Counted from the first letter of the stretch, positions 1 to 8,697 are shown. The stretch: DNA of 64,000 bases from Sinorhizobium fredii USDA 205 (GCF_001461695.1 NZ_AUTC01000199.1:124001-188000); one strand, 5' to 3'. Notes: generated by a model from the letters alone, not told the origin. Numbers and translations: made by a program.

Positions 1-1481
1 ACAAGGAGTATCGCCAGTTCTTCGAAAAGGACCGAGCGCTCGTCCGCCGCTTCCAGAAGATCGACGTCAACGAGCCGACGGTTGCCGACGCGATCGAGAT
101 CATGCGGGGGCTGAAGCCCTATTTCGAGGAGTATCACCACCTCAAATATTCGAACGAGGCGATCAGGGCGGCCGTCGAGCTTTCGGCCCGCTATATCAAT
201 GACCGCAAGCTGCCGGACAAGGCGATCGACGTCATCGACGAGTCGGGTGCGGCGCAGATGCTGCTGCCTGTCAGCAAGCGCCGCAAGCTGATCACCGAAA
301 GGGAGATCGAGGCGACGGTCGCCACCATGGCCCGCATTCCACCGAAGTCGGTCTCCAAGGACGACGAAGCCGTTCTCGCCAATCTCGAGAAGGAACTTCG
401 CTCGGTCGTCTATGGTCAGGATCTGGCGATCGAGGCGCTTGCCTCGTCGATCAAGCTTGCCCGCGCCGGCCTGCGCGAACCGAACAAGCCGATCGGCTGC
501 TACGTGTTCTCCGGCCCGACCGGCGTCGGCAAGACGGAAGTGGCGAAACAGTTGGCGACGTCGCTCGGCGTGGAACTGCTGCGCTTCGACATGTCGGAAT
601 ATATGGAGCGGCACACGGTTTCCCGGCTGCTCGGCGCACCTCCCGGCTATGTCGGCTTCGACCAGGGCGGTCTCCTGACCGACGGCGTCGACCAGCATCC
701 GCACTGCGTGCTGCTGCTCGACGAGATCGAGAAGGCGCATCCCGACCTCTTCAACATCCTTTTGCAGGTGATGGATCACGGTTCGCTGACCGACCATAAC
801 GGCAAGAAGATCGACTTCCGCAACGTCATCCTGATCATGACGACTAATGCGGGTGCCTCCGACATGGCCCGGCCGGCAATCGGCTTCGGCTCGTCGAAGC
901 GCGAGGGCGAGGACATCGAGGCTCTGAACAAGCTGTTTACGCCGGAGTTCCGCAACCGGCTGGATGCAGTCATCCCGTTCAACTCGCTGCCGACACCGGT
1001 CATCCATCAGGTCGTGCAGAAGTTCGTCATGCAGCTTGAGACGCAGCTCGCCGAGCGCAACGTCACCTTCGACCTCGCGCCCGAGGCGATCGCCTGGCTT
1101 GCGGACAAGGGCTACGACGAGAAGATGGGCGCGCGGCCGCTGGCGCGCGTCATCCAGGAGAACATCAAGAAGCCGCTTGCCGACGAAATCCTCTTCGGCA
1201 AGCTCAAGAAGGGCGGCGTCGTCAAGGTGACGATCGGCACGAAGGAGGACGGCACCAAGGGGCTTATCCTCGATGCCGTGCCGGAGACGGCACCGATCAA
1301 GCCGAAGGCGGAAGTGTCGCGTCCGGGCGGCAAGAGCGCCAAGCCGAAGAAATCGGAAGAGAAGGAGACCGTTTCCGCCGAGCCGGGTCCGAAGCCGAAA
1401 CCGAAAAAGGCGACCAAGACCGCTTCGGATGCGGTACCGCTGAAGGGAAGAACGGTTCCCAAAGTTCCGCGCAAGAAATAG
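1..1481 (+). CDS. clpA: ATP-dependent Clp protease ATP-binding subunit ClpA (3' part)
   Basis: AAA+ unfoldase that feeds substrates to the ClpP peptidase in the cytoplasm. The gene runs in from before the window; the first full codon is at base 3 and 492 codons are visible. The fragment holds the end of the first AAA domain and the whole second one. Walker A GPTGVGKT lies near 510-535 and Walker B LLLDEIEKAHPD near 710-745, followed by TTNAG sensor sequence and the C-terminal domain with GARPLARVIQ. After the AAA core comes a tail of about 60 residues, rich in Lys, Pro and Ala (from about base 1290), which looks disordered and is absent from enterobacterial ClpA. No ClpS gene is in view. A perfect terminator follows. 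Identification is firm; the tail's role is unknown. Confidence 0.96.
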   Translation, partial: KEYRQFFEKDRALVRRFQKIDVNEPTVADAIEIMRGLKPYFEEYHHLKYSNEAIRAAVELSARYINDRKLPDKAIDVIDESGAAQMLLPVSKRRKLITEREIEATVATMARIPPKSVSKDDEAVLANLEKELRSVVYGQDLAIEALASSIKLARAGLREPNKPIGCYVFSGPTGVGKTEVAKQLATSLGVELLRFDMSEYMERHTVSRLLGAPPGYVGFDQGGLLTDGVDQHPHCVLLLDEIEKAHPDLFNILLQVMDHGSLTDHNGKKIDFRNVILIMTTNAGASDMARPAIGFGSSKREGEDIEALNKLFTPEFRNRLDAVIPFNSLPTPVIHQVVQKFVMQLETQLAERNVTFDLAPEAIAWLADKGYDEKMGARPLARVIQENIKKPLADEILFGKLKKGGVVKVTIGTKEDGTKGLILDAVPETAPIKPKAEVSRPGGKSAKPKKSEEKETVSAEPGPKPKPKKATKTASDAVPLKGRTVPKVPRKK

Positions 1482-1501
1482 CGCAATCGCGATTTTCGCT
1501 T

Positions 1502-1539
1502 GACGGTGCCGGGTGGCTTCACCCGGCACCGTCTTGTTG
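1502..1539 (+). terminator. Rho-independent terminator after clpA
   Basis: A perfect 13-bp stem (1502-1514 with 1521-1533) closes a 6-base loop and is followed by TTGTTG. It lies 20 bases after the clpA stop and before azlC, so clpA probably ends its own transcript here. Confidence 0.85.
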
Positions 1540-1567
1540 AGGGGCGATCCAATTCCGCGTGATTTCC

Positions 1568-2305
1568 ATGGATGATGTCGAAGACGAACGCTCAACGCTT
1601 GCCTGGTTTCTGACGGGCGCGAGGGGGATTTTCAGCCTTCCCGCCGTCATTCTGATGCTTTCCTTCGTCGGCTTCTGCTCCCTGACGGTTCAGGCGGGCA
1701 TTCCGCCGGAGCAGGTGGTCTTCATGACCGGCATCGTCTGGGCTCTGCCGGCGAAGGTCATTCTCGTCAGCTCGATCATGAGCGGCGCGAGCCTCGCGAC
1801 GGCGTTCCTGGCCGTTAGCCTCTCGTCCGTCCGCCTGATGCCGATGGTCGCGGCGCTCGTTCCGGAATTGCGCAGCTCGAAGACGCCAACCTGGCTGTTG
1901 CTCCTCCTGTCGCATTTCGTTGCCATTACCGCGTGGGTCTTTGCCATGGAGCGCGTGCCAAAGGTGCCGCGCGACCATCGCGTCGCGTTCTTCGCCGGCT
2001 TCGGCATCACGCTGGTTGCGGCGAACATGGTGCTGGTCGGCGTCGTCTATCATCTTGTCGCCGAGTTTCCGCCGCTGGTGGCGGGCTGCCTGTTTTTCCT
2101 GACGCCGGTCTACTTCCTCGCCTCGATCTGGCATTCGGCTCGTCATCCGGTCGTCTATCTGGCGCTTGCGGTCGGCCTTGTCGCGGGCCCGCTGTTTTAC
2201 TGGATCGCACCGGAGTTCGACATCCTCCTGGCCGGCGTCGTGGGCGGCACGCTTGCCTGGGGCGCGGAGCGTCTCTGGCGTTCGCGCCGGGAGGCACGCC
2301 CGTGA
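1568..2305 (+). CDS. azlC: AzlC family branched-chain amino acid exporter, large subunit
   Basis: Inner-membrane permease of the AzlC family (relatives include BrnF/YgaZ), which with a small AzlD partner exports branched-chain amino acids and analogues. The 245-residue protein is hydrophobic throughout, with several predicted membrane segments. The N-terminal region GARGIFSLPAVILML and the VWALPAKV segment fit the family. A GTG nine bases upstream (1559) is an alternative start; neither has a good Shine-Dalgarno sequence. The stop overlaps the start of the downstream azlD-like gene as GTGA, so the two are translationally coupled. The substrate is inferred from the family. Confidence 0.8.
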   Translation: MDDVEDERSTLAWFLTGARGIFSLPAVILMLSFVGFCSLTVQAGIPPEQVVFMTGIVWALPAKVILVSSIMSGASLATAFLAVSLSSVRLMPMVAALVPELRSSKTPTWLLLLLSHFVAITAWVFAMERVPKVPRDHRVAFFAGFGITLVAANMVLVGVVYHLVAEFPPLVAGCLFFLTPVYFLASIWHSARHPVVYLALAVGLVAGPLFYWIAPEFDILLAGVVGGTLAWGAERLWRSRREARP

Positions 2306-2646
2306 CCTGGACGGACGGATGGTGGGCCTACGCCTTCATCGCGATAGCCGGCTGGCTCGCCACCGATCTCTGGCGCTGGCTCGGTGTGCTCGCCGGCAAG
2401 CGGCTCCGCGATGATTCGGAGGCATTGAACTGGGTAAGGGCTGTCGCGACCGCTCTGGTTGCCGCCGTGATCGCCAAGCTCATCCTCTATCCGACCGGAG
2501 TCCTGGCGCAATCGCCGTTGTGGCTGCGGGTGGGCGCCGTCACTGTCGGCGCCATCGCCTTTTTCGTCGCTCGGCAGAAGCCGGTGGCGGGTATTGCGAC
2601 CTCGATTGCCGTTCTCGCTATCGGATTGTGGTGGCTGGGCTTCTGA
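2302..2646 (+). CDS. azlD: AzlD family branched-chain amino acid exporter, small subunit
   Basis: Small hydrophobic partner of AzlC, 114 residues, with about four membrane segments, the expected size for AzlD/BrnE. The GTG start overlaps the azlC stop (GTGA), which fixes the start better than any upstream codon in the same frame. Pairing of a large and a small subunit in one transcript is the normal AzlCD arrangement. It ends 9 bases before the stop of the convergent HIT gene. Confidence 0.78.
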   Translation: MTWTDGWWAYAFIAIAGWLATDLWRWLGVLAGKRLRDDSEALNWVRAVATALVAAVIAKLILYPTGVLAQSPLWLRVGAVTVGAIAFFVARQKPVAGIATSIAVLAIGLWWLGF

Positions 2647-2649
2647 GCA

Positions 2650-2666
2650 GGGCGCTTAAAGCGCCC
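2650..2666. terminator. Short hairpin at the azlD/HIT convergence
   Basis: GGGCGCT (2650-2656) pairs with AGCGCCC (2660-2666) around a 3-base loop. It sits just after the azlD stop and includes the HIT-gene stop codon. There is no clear T run on either strand, so a bidirectional terminator role is only possible. Confidence 0.35.
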
Positions 2667-3075
2667 GCCGGATCTTCTCGGCATTCGCTGCCAAAACCTC
2701 GCCATCTTCCATCTTTCCCGAATGCGGCTTCAGCGGAACGCCTTCCCGGCGCGGGATCACGTGGAAATGCAGGTGGAAGACGGATTGGCCGGCCGGCGCC
2801 TCATTGAATTGCATGATCGTCACGCCGTCCGCGTCGAAGGCCTCCCTGGCCGCAACGGCGACCTTCTGGACCGTCGTGATCAGTGCCGGCAGGGTGGCGG
2901 CGTCCGCATCGAGGATGTTGCGCGATGGCGCCTTTGGCAGGACCAGCACATGTCCTTCCGCCTGCGGCATGACGTCCATGAACGCCACCGTCGCCTCGTC
3001 CTCATAGACCCGCTGCGAGGGAATTTCGCCGCGCAGGATCTTGGCGAAAATATTGTTGATGTCATAGCCGCTCAT
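2656..3075 (-). CDS. HIT family nucleotide-binding protein
   Basis: Member of the histidine triad superfamily, small cytoplasmic nucleotide hydrolases or transferases acting on substrates such as adenosine phosphoramidates or dinucleoside polyphosphates. The 139-residue protein shows the expected N-terminal segment IFAKILRGEIPSQRVYEDE and the triad HLHFHVIPRR near residues 95-104, with catalytic histidines in place. The start is the ATG at 3075, preceded by an AGAGGAAG ribosome-binding site, not the longer in-frame ORF. It is the last gene of a minus-strand run ridA, GDPD, FemAB-like, HIT, 44 bases after its neighbour. The precise substrate cannot be told from sequence. Confidence 0.9.
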   Translation of the reverse strand: MSGYDINNIFAKILRGEIPSQRVYEDEATVAFMDVMPQAEGHVLVLPKAPSRNILDADAATLPALITTVQKVAVAAREAFDADGVTIMQFNEAPAGQSVFHLHFHVIPRREGVPLKPHSGKMEDGEVLAANAEKIRRAL

Positions 3076-3119
3076 ATCGCTTCCTCTTGCTGGTTTGCAG
3101 CGGCAAGTCCCGCCGCCGG

Positions 3120-4307
3120 TCAATTCTGTTGGCGCTCACCCTTGCGGAAGGGTCCGTGTTCCGCAAGGAATTCGCCGGTCTCTTCCACGTCGCGGCGCTC
3201 CTGCTCGACGTAGTCCGCAACTGCCCTTGCCAGGCCCGGATGGGTGATGAAGTGCGCTGAATGGGTCGTCACCGGCATGTAGCCGCGCGCCAGCTTGTGC
3301 TCGCCCTGAGCGCCCGCTTCGACGCGCCGCAAGCCCTTCGCAATCGCGAAGTCGATCGCCTGGTGATAGCAGACTTCGAAATGCAGGAAGGGATGGTCCT
3401 CGATGCAGCCCCAATGTCGGCCGTAGAGCGCGTCGCCGCCGATGAAATTGATCGCCCCGGCGATATAGCGGCCGCCGCGCTTCGCCATGACCAGCAGAAC
3501 GTCGTCCGCCATCCGCTCGCCGATCAGCGAATAGAAAGTCCGGGTCAGATATGGCCGGCCCCATTTGCGCCCGCCGGTATCCATGTAAAAGGCGAAGAAT
3601 TGGTCCCAAATGGCTTCGGTGAGGTCGCTGCCGGTCAGCCACTCGATGTTGATCCCGTTCTCGACGGCGACCCGGCGCTCCCTTTTCAGCGCCTTGCGCT
3701 TTCGTGACGCGAGCGTGGCGAGAAAGTCGTCGTGCGAGCCGTAGCCTTCGTTGATGAAATGGAACTGCTGGTCGGTCCGATGCAGGAACCCGGCCCGCTC
3801 GAAGATCGGCATCTCCTCGACAGGCACGAAGGTGACGTGGGCGGAGGAGACGCCATGGCGGCGCGAGAGCTCCTTGAGGCCGGCGGCAAGCGCTTCCCGC
3901 ACCGGGCGCGGATCAGGGCCCGCCGCGCTCAGCAGGCGCGGCCCGGTCACGGGCGTGAACGGTATGGAACACTGCAGCTTCGGATAGTAGCGGCCGCCGG
4001 CCCGCTCAAAGGCGTTCGCCCAACCGTGGTCGAAGACATATTCGCCCTGGCTGTGGTTCTTCATGTAGCAGACGAGGGCGCCACGCAGGAAGCCGTCCGC
4101 ATCCTCCATCAGCAGGTGCTGGCCAAGCCAGCCCGTCTCCACCGTCGCGGAACCCGATTCTTCGAGCGCCGACAGATAGGCGTGCGACAGGAAGGGATTG
4201 TAGGGCGTGCCGGGCACGTCCTTCGAGGCGCCGGCGAGCCTGTTCCAGCTCGCCGGCGGGATCGAAGCGAACGAATGCTCTATGCGGATGTTGATAGCGT
4301 CTGACAT
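3120..4307 (-). CDS. FemAB-like GNAT-fold protein (peptidogalycan biosynthesis family, DUF482)
   Basis: A 395-residue protein of the FemAB-like/GNAT superfamily once called 'peptidogalycan biosynthesis protein'. Seen: an N-terminal half with GTPYNPFLSHAYL and a large acyltransferase-like C-terminal half with RHWGCIEDHPFLHFE and ARGYMPVTTHSAHFI, both typical of the family. Related Fem enzymes transfer amino acids from aminoacyl-tRNA to other acceptors, but no substrate is established for this branch and no peptidoglycan role should be assumed. It starts 4 bases after the GDPD gene and is followed 44 bases later by HIT, so it is part of one operon. Confidence 0.8.
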   Translation of the reverse strand: MSDAINIRIEHSFASIPPASWNRLAGASKDVPGTPYNPFLSHAYLSALEESGSATVETGWLGQHLLMEDADGFLRGALVCYMKNHSQGEYVFDHGWANAFERAGGRYYPKLQCSIPFTPVTGPRLLSAAGPDPRPVREALAAGLKELSRRHGVSSAHVTFVPVEEMPIFERAGFLHRTDQQFHFINEGYGSHDDFLATLASRKRKALKRERRVAVENGINIEWLTGSDLTEAIWDQFFAFYMDTGGRKWGRPYLTRTFYSLIGERMADDVLLVMAKRGGRYIAGAINFIGGDALYGRHWGCIEDHPFLHFEVCYHQAIDFAIAKGLRRVEAGAQGEHKLARGYMPVTTHSAHFITHPGLARAVADYVEQERRDVEETGEFLAEHGPFRKGERQQN

Positions 4308-4311
4308 GCGC

Positions 4312-5037
4312 CTAGGAAATCATGGTCTCCCGTGGATCGAAACCCTCGAACGTCATCTGGTCGGCATGGGCGAAGGTGTGCCCCTGCGCTCGGCCGTCGC
4401 GCACCGTCCAGGTGATGACGGTGCGGCCCAGGGCTCGCTCCTTGGTTATGAAGGGGTTCGGCAGGTCGCCGTAGAAATAGGAGATGAAATCGAGCCCGAG
4501 CTGCATGGCTTCCTCGTGCACGAAGAACTTTTCGGGATTTACGCCGTCGGCGGTTAGGCCGAGCGGGTAGGGGGCGTCGAGTGCCTTCAGGTCCTTGAGC
4601 AGCCAGTGGTCGAAGCTCATCAGCGCCACCGGCCCCTGGTAATCCTCGAGCGTGTCGAGCACGGCCGCCGCGAACCCTTCGTCGTCGTCCTTGCGTCCCT
4701 TGAGCTCGATGACGAGCGGCACTCTTCCGTCGACGAGACGAAGCATCTGCTTGAGCGTCGGCACCTTGTCCTTCGTGCCGCCGATCGACAAAAGGCCGAG
4801 CTCGCCGGCGGTCTTCTCCCGAACGTCCCCTCTGATGCCGCAGAGGCGCTGCAGGTCGTGGTCGTGGAAGACGACCGGCACGCTATCGGCTGTGAACTGC
4901 AGGTCGCACTCGATCGCAAAGCCCGCATCCGCGGCGCGCGAAAAGGCCGAAAGCGTGTTTTCCCAGACCTCTCGGTTCATGTCGTGATAACCGCGATGGG
5001 CGATCGGCTGGGCTTTGAGCCAGGAAGTATCCTTCAT
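4312..5037 (-). CDS. Glycerophosphodiester phosphodiesterase family protein
   Basis: GDPD-fold phosphodiesterase of 241 residues that would split glycerophosphodiesters, the deacylated phospholipid head groups, into glycerol-3-phosphate and an alcohol. Key residues are visible: the HR pair in IAHRGYHD, the ENT segment, the metal-binding pair in ECDLQ, and HDHDL. There is no signal peptide, so it is probably cytosolic. Of two ATGs six bases apart, the inner one (5037) has AGGA at a normal 6-base spacing. It lies 12 bases after ridA and 4 bases before the FemAB-like gene. Actual substrate not determinable. Confidence 0.85.
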   Translation of the reverse strand: MKDTSWLKAQPIAHRGYHDMNREVWENTLSAFSRAADAGFAIECDLQFTADSVPVVFHDHDLQRLCGIRGDVREKTAGELGLLSIGGTKDKVPTLKQMLRLVDGRVPLVIELKGRKDDDEGFAAAVLDTLEDYQGPVALMSFDHWLLKDLKALDAPYPLGLTADGVNPEKFFVHEEAMQLGLDFISYFYGDLPNPFITKERALGRTVITWTVRDGRAQGHTFAHADQMTFEGFDPRETMIS

Positions 5038-5049
5038 GGGCATTCCTGA

Positions 5050-5517
5050 TCAGGCGATTTCGAGGATGGCGTCGATTTCGACCGCCGCGTTGAAGGGCAG
5101 GGCAGCCATGCCGACGGCGGCGCGCGCATGCTTGCCTGCTTCGCCGAGCACGTTGGCAAGAAGATTCGACGCGCCGTTGATGACGAGGTGTTGCTCGGTG
5201 AACTCGGGAACAGAGGCGACGAAGCCGTTGATCTTAACGAGGCGGCGAATACGGCCGAGGTCTCCGCCAAGCGCGGCTTTCGCCTGAGCCAGGATGTTGA
5301 TCGCGCAGAGCTCGGCGGCGCGCTGCGCAGCCGCAACATCGACATCCTTGCCGACATGGCCCGTCACCGCGACCTTGCCGCCTTCCATGGGCAACTGGCC
5401 GGAGATGTAGAGCGTCGAGCCGGTGATGGCGTAAGGCACGTAGTTGGCGACCGGCGCGACCGCTTGTGGAATGACGATGCCAAGTTCGTTGAGACGCGTT
5501 TCGATCTCTGCGGACAT
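5050..5517 (-). CDS. RidA family protein (enamine/imine deaminase-like)
   Basis: RidA (YjgF/YER057c/UK114) proteins form trimers; the best known hydrolyse reactive enamine/imine intermediates. This 155-residue copy belongs to the longer RidA group. It shows YAITGSTLYISGQLPMEGG near the N terminus and HARAAVGMAALPFNAAVEID near the C terminus. The canonical RidA active-site arginine of the C-terminal R-(A/S)-x-V region is present as ARAAVG. The ATG at 5517 has GGGAG upstream and is preferred to a longer frame. It is first in a leftward operon with GDPD, FemAB-like and HIT genes, and is divergent from eipB. Confidence 0.87.
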   Translation of the reverse strand: MSAEIETRLNELGIVIPQAVAPVANYVPYAITGSTLYISGQLPMEGGKVAVTGHVGKDVDVAAAQRAAELCAINILAQAKAALGGDLGRIRRLVKINGFVASVPEFTEQHLVINGASNLLANVLGEAGKHARAAVGMAALPFNAAVEIDAILEIA

Positions 5518-5651
5518 GGGGGGCTCCCTTGTTGTCTTTTGTGGTAAAATCCTGCATGCAAACCGGATCGTGACAGGCACGGACGGGTCTGCCTCGCTTC
5601 TGCCGAATGTTTGTTTATCCCATTGCCGGCGAGTCCAACAGGAGGAAACGG

Positions 5652-6473
5652 ATGTTTCGTAAAGGCTTCGGTCTTCTCACTCTGGGGAGCGCCTGCCTCG
5701 CCGCCGTGACCGTCGCGGGCGCTGCCTATGCGAGCGCATTGGCGCCGCACCGCGCTGTCTATGACCTCGAACTGAAGAATGCTTCCGATCGTTCTGGCAT
5801 CACCGGCATTTATGGACGCATGGTCTATGAGTTCAACGGATCTGCCTGCGAGGGATATACGGTGAGCTTCCGCTTCGTCACCCAGGTGGACACCGGCGAG
5901 GAAGTTCGCCTGACCGACCAGCAGACCACCACTTACGAGGACTTGAAGAATAGGAGCTTCCGCTTCCTCACGCGTTCCTTCACGGACGAGAAGCTGGACA
6001 AGGAGGTGCGTGGAAACGCCCATGACGACAAGTCCGGCGTCAAGGTCGAACTCACCGCGCCTGACAAGCGCGAAGTGGCGCTGGCCCAGAGCCGGTTTCC
6101 CACCGAACATATGCTGGAGGTGATCGAGCGGGCCAAGCGAGGCGAGACCTTCTTCGAAGCCCGTATCTTCGACGGTTCCGATTCGGGCGACAAGACGCTG
6201 ATCACCTCGACCTTCGTTGGCAAGCCGAGCAAGCCTGCGCCCGACGATGCGGATGCCGGCAAGGCAGGGAAGCTGGCAGGCGAAAGCTCCTGGCCGGTGA
6301 CGATTTCCTATTTCAACGACGAGGCGAGCGGCGACGCGCTGCCCATCTACCGCATGTCATTCAAGCTTTACGAAAACGGCGTCACCCGCGATCTGACGAT
6401 GGACTATGGCGACTTCGTGCTCTCCGGCAAGCTTGCCGATCTCGAAGTCTTCAACGCGGAAGAGTGTAAATAG
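5652..6473 (+). CDS. eipB: Cell envelope integrity protein EipB (DUF1849)
   Basis: Periplasmic beta-spiral protein of the EipB family, described in Brucella as needed for envelope integrity and linked to the TPR protein TtpA. The 273-residue sequence starts with a signal peptide (MFRKGFG, hydrophobic core, AYA near residue 27), then APHRAVYDLEL, the conserved opening of the mature domain. Two cysteines are present, in GSACEGY and in the final EECK, matching the disulfide reported for Brucella EipB. The start is fixed by an excellent AGGAGG ribosome-binding site 7 bases upstream. It is monocistronic and divergent from ridA. Confidence 0.88.
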   Translation: MFRKGFGLLTLGSACLAAVTVAGAAYASALAPHRAVYDLELKNASDRSGITGIYGRMVYEFNGSACEGYTVSFRFVTQVDTGEEVRLTDQQTTTYEDLKNRSFRFLTRSFTDEKLDKEVRGNAHDDKSGVKVELTAPDKREVALAQSRFPTEHMLEVIERAKRGETFFEARIFDGSDSGDKTLITSTFVGKPSKPAPDDADAGKAGKLAGESSWPVTISYFNDEASGDALPIYRMSFKLYENGVTRDLTMDYGDFVLSGKLADLEVFNAEECK

Positions 6474-6702
6474 CGCATATCACCCGAACCGCGCATCGCT
6501 TGCGAGCCAATAACCGGCGACAAGCTTTAGGAGCGATAAAAAGAGGCTTCCCGTCTTGATTTATCGAGCAGTTGCGGCTAAGGGGCTGCCATTCCACACG
6601 TGAGGCATGGGATTTTCCGGGAGAAATCCGGATTATTCCGCCGGTGGGCGCATCAAGATGCTCTACGCCTTGCGGAGGTTCAACCGGAAAAGGAGAAAAG
6701 GC
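6474..6702 (+). promoter_or_regulatory. Long untranslated stretch ahead of rpsB
   Basis: This 229-base gap holds no supported gene. It ends with AAAAGGAGAAAAGG, a strong ribosome-binding site for rpsB. A small hairpin GGATTT/AAATCC lies at 6610-6629. In many bacteria rpsB-tsf is feedback-controlled by S2 binding to its leader; whether this leader does so is not shown by the sequence. Confidence 0.35.
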
Positions 6703-7469
6703 ATGGCATTGCCTGACTTTACCATGCGCCAGCTTCTCGAAGCAGGCGTACACTTCGGCCACCAGACGCACCGCTGGAACCCGAAGATGAAGCCGTACAT
6801 CTTCGGCGACCGTAACAACGTTCACATCATCGACCTTGCCCAGACCGTGCCGATGCTGTCGCGCGCCCTCCAGGTCGTCAGCGACACCGTCGCCAATGGC
6901 GGTCGGGTACTCTTCGTCGGCACCAAGCGCCAGGCTTCGGAGATCATCGCCGACGCTGCCAAGCGTTCTGCCCAGTACTATGTCAATGCTCGCTGGCTTG
7001 GCGGCATGATGACCAACTGGAAGACGATCTCGAACTGATCCAGCGCCTGCGCAAGCTCGACGAAATCCTCGCTTCCGAAGCTTCCGGCTTCACCAAGAAG
7101 GAGCGCCTGAACCTCGAGCGCGAGCGCGAGAAGCTGAACCGCGCCCTCGGTGGTATCCGCGATATGGGCGGCACGCCGGATCTGATGTTCATCATCGACA
7201 CCAACAAGGAATCGATCGCGATCGAAGAAGCCAAGCGCCTTGGCATTCCGGTCGTTGCCGTCATCGACTCCAATTGCGATCCGGACCAGATCGACTATCC
7301 GATCCCCGGCAATGACGATGCATCGCGTGCGGTCGCTCTCTACTGCGATCTCATCGCCCGTGCCGCCATCGACGGCATTGCCCGTCAGCAGGGCGCTGCC
7401 GGCCGCGACCTCGGCGCCGCCGAAGAGGCTCCGGTCGAGCCGGCTCTCGACGAATCGTCCGAAGCCTGA
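6703..7469 (+). pseudogene. rpsB: 30S ribosomal protein S2, frameshifted in this sequence
   Basis: Ribosomal protein S2, a component of the 30S subunit at the head-body junction. Residues 1-111 read normally ([20 protein letters not shown] to TNWKTISN), then a TGA stops the frame at 7036-7038. The following bases, read one frame over, continue as IQRLRKLDEILASE and run to the usual acidic C terminus at 7469. Adding a single C between 7036 and 7037 would restore AAC TCG ATC CAG (N-S-I-Q) and give exactly 255 codons plus stop, a normal rhizobial length. S2 is essential and both halves are otherwise well preserved. A sequencing or assembly error is therefore much likelier than a real lesion. The start is clear, with AAAAGGAG upstream. 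Confidence 0.95.
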
Positions 7470-7478
7470 TCGGGCGCA

Positions 7479-7492
7479 GCAGCTTAAGCTGC
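7479..7492. repeat. Perfect 14-bp palindrome after rpsB
   Basis: GCAGCTTAAGCTGC begins ten bases after the rpsB stop and reads identically on both strands. It could form a 5-6 bp hairpin in the mRNA just ahead of the terminator at 7513, perhaps protecting the 3' end. Confidence 0.5.
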
Positions 7493-7512
7493 CGGACCCA
7501 GGAAATAGCGGG

Positions 7513-7555
7513 ACGAGGCCGTTTGGGATGAAAATCTGAACGGCCTCGTTCTTTT
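7513..7555 (+). terminator. Terminator between rpsB and tsf
   Basis: ACGAGGCCGTT (7513-7523) pairs perfectly with AACGGCCTCGT (7539-7549), followed by TCTTTT. The 15-base loop is long. It would separate rpsB from tsf or attenuate read-through so that S2 and EF-Ts are made at different levels. Confidence 0.75.
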
Positions 7556-7714
7556 CAGCAAGGGAATGGCTCGGCCGGGGCCACCCTTACCCGCGCAAGC
7601 ATCGGATGACGGCGTCATAACGATGTCACACTGTAGGGCCATTCCCTGCCAAACCCACTGGCACGGCGTCACGCCGCGGTTGGCGCGCCAGCGAAACAGA
7701 CAAGAGGCAAGAAG

Positions 7715-8638
7715 ATGACTGTTACTGCCGCAATGGTGAAGGATCTGCGCGAAAAGACCGGCGCAGGCATGATGGATTGCAAGAAGGCGCTGGCCGAGAC
7801 CAATGGCGATATGGAAGCCGCCATCGACTGGCTGCGCGCCAAGGGCATTGCCAAGGCCGACAAGAAGTCGGGCCGCACGGCTGCCGAGGGCCTCATCGGC
7901 ATCGCGAGCGCTGGCAACAAGGCCGTCGTTGTCGAAATCAACTCCGAGACCGACTTCGTTGCCCGCAACGATGCCTTCCAGGACCTCGTCCGCGGCGTCG
8001 CCAATGTGGCGCTTGGAACGGACGGCACTGTAGAAGCCGTTTCCCAGGCGACCTATCCGGCGACCGGCAAGTCCGTCGAGGACTCGGTCAAGGACGCCAT
8101 CGCAACGATCGGCGAAAACATGACGCTGCGTCGCGCTGCCGCGCTCAAGGTCGAGGACGGCGTGGTTGCGACCTACATCCACAACGCCGCTGGCGACGGT
8201 ATCGGCAAGCTCGGCGTTCTGGTCGCGCTGAAGTCGACCGGCAATAAGGAAGCGCTGAACGCGATCGGCCGCCAGGTTGCGATGCATGTCGCCGCGACCA
8301 ACCCGCTCGCCGTCCGCCCGAGCGAGATCGACCCGGCGGTCGCCGAGCGTGAGCGCAACGTCTTCATCGAGCAGTCGCGCGCCTCGGGCAAGCCGGACAA
8401 CATCATCGAGAAGATGGTCGACGGCCGCATGCGCAAGTTCTTCGAGGAAGTCGCGCTTCTGTCGCAGGCTTTCGTCATGAACCCCGACCAGACCGTCGAG
8501 GCAGCCATCAAGGAAGCCGAAAAGACCGTCGGTGCACCGATCGAGGTTGCCGGCATCGCGCGCCTGCTGCTCGGCGAAGGCGTTCAGAAGGAAGAGTCCG
8601 ATTTCGCGGCGGAAGTTGCAGCAGCCGCAAAGGGTTGA
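7715..8638 (+). CDS. tsf: Translation elongation factor Ts
   Basis: EF-Ts exchanges GDP for GTP on EF-Tu in the cytoplasm. The 307-residue protein has the N-terminal UBA-like domain with the signature LREKTGAGMMDCKKAL, then SETDFVARND, the segment that inserts into EF-Tu, and two core subdomains. The length matches rhizobial EF-Ts. AAGAGG and AAGAAG precede the ATG. It follows rpsB after a 245-base gap that contains a terminator, and precedes pyrH, the classic rpsB-tsf-pyrH-frr order. Confidence 0.97.
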   Translation: MTVTAAMVKDLREKTGAGMMDCKKALAETNGDMEAAIDWLRAKGIAKADKKSGRTAAEGLIGIASAGNKAVVVEINSETDFVARNDAFQDLVRGVANVALGTDGTVEAVSQATYPATGKSVEDSVKDAIATIGENMTLRRAAALKVEDGVVATYIHNAAGDGIGKLGVLVALKSTGNKEALNAIGRQVAMHVAATNPLAVRPSEIDPAVAERERNVFIEQSRASGKPDNIIEKMVDGRMRKFFEEVALLSQAFVMNPDQTVEAAIKEAEKTVGAPIEVAGIARLLLGEGVQKEESDFAAEVAAAAKG

Positions 8639-8666
8639 TTTCTTCTTCCCGATTGGGAAAAGCTGG

Positions 8667-8697
8667 GGGCATCGCGTGACAACGCGGTGCCCTTCGT
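8667..8697 (+). terminator. GC-rich hairpin between tsf and pyrH
   Basis: An 11-bp stem with one G-T pair (8667-8677 with 8682-8692) encloses the tetraloop GACA. Only a weak T tail (TTCGTGT) follows, so it may be a partial terminator or attenuator and not a full stop ahead of pyrH. Confidence 0.55.
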
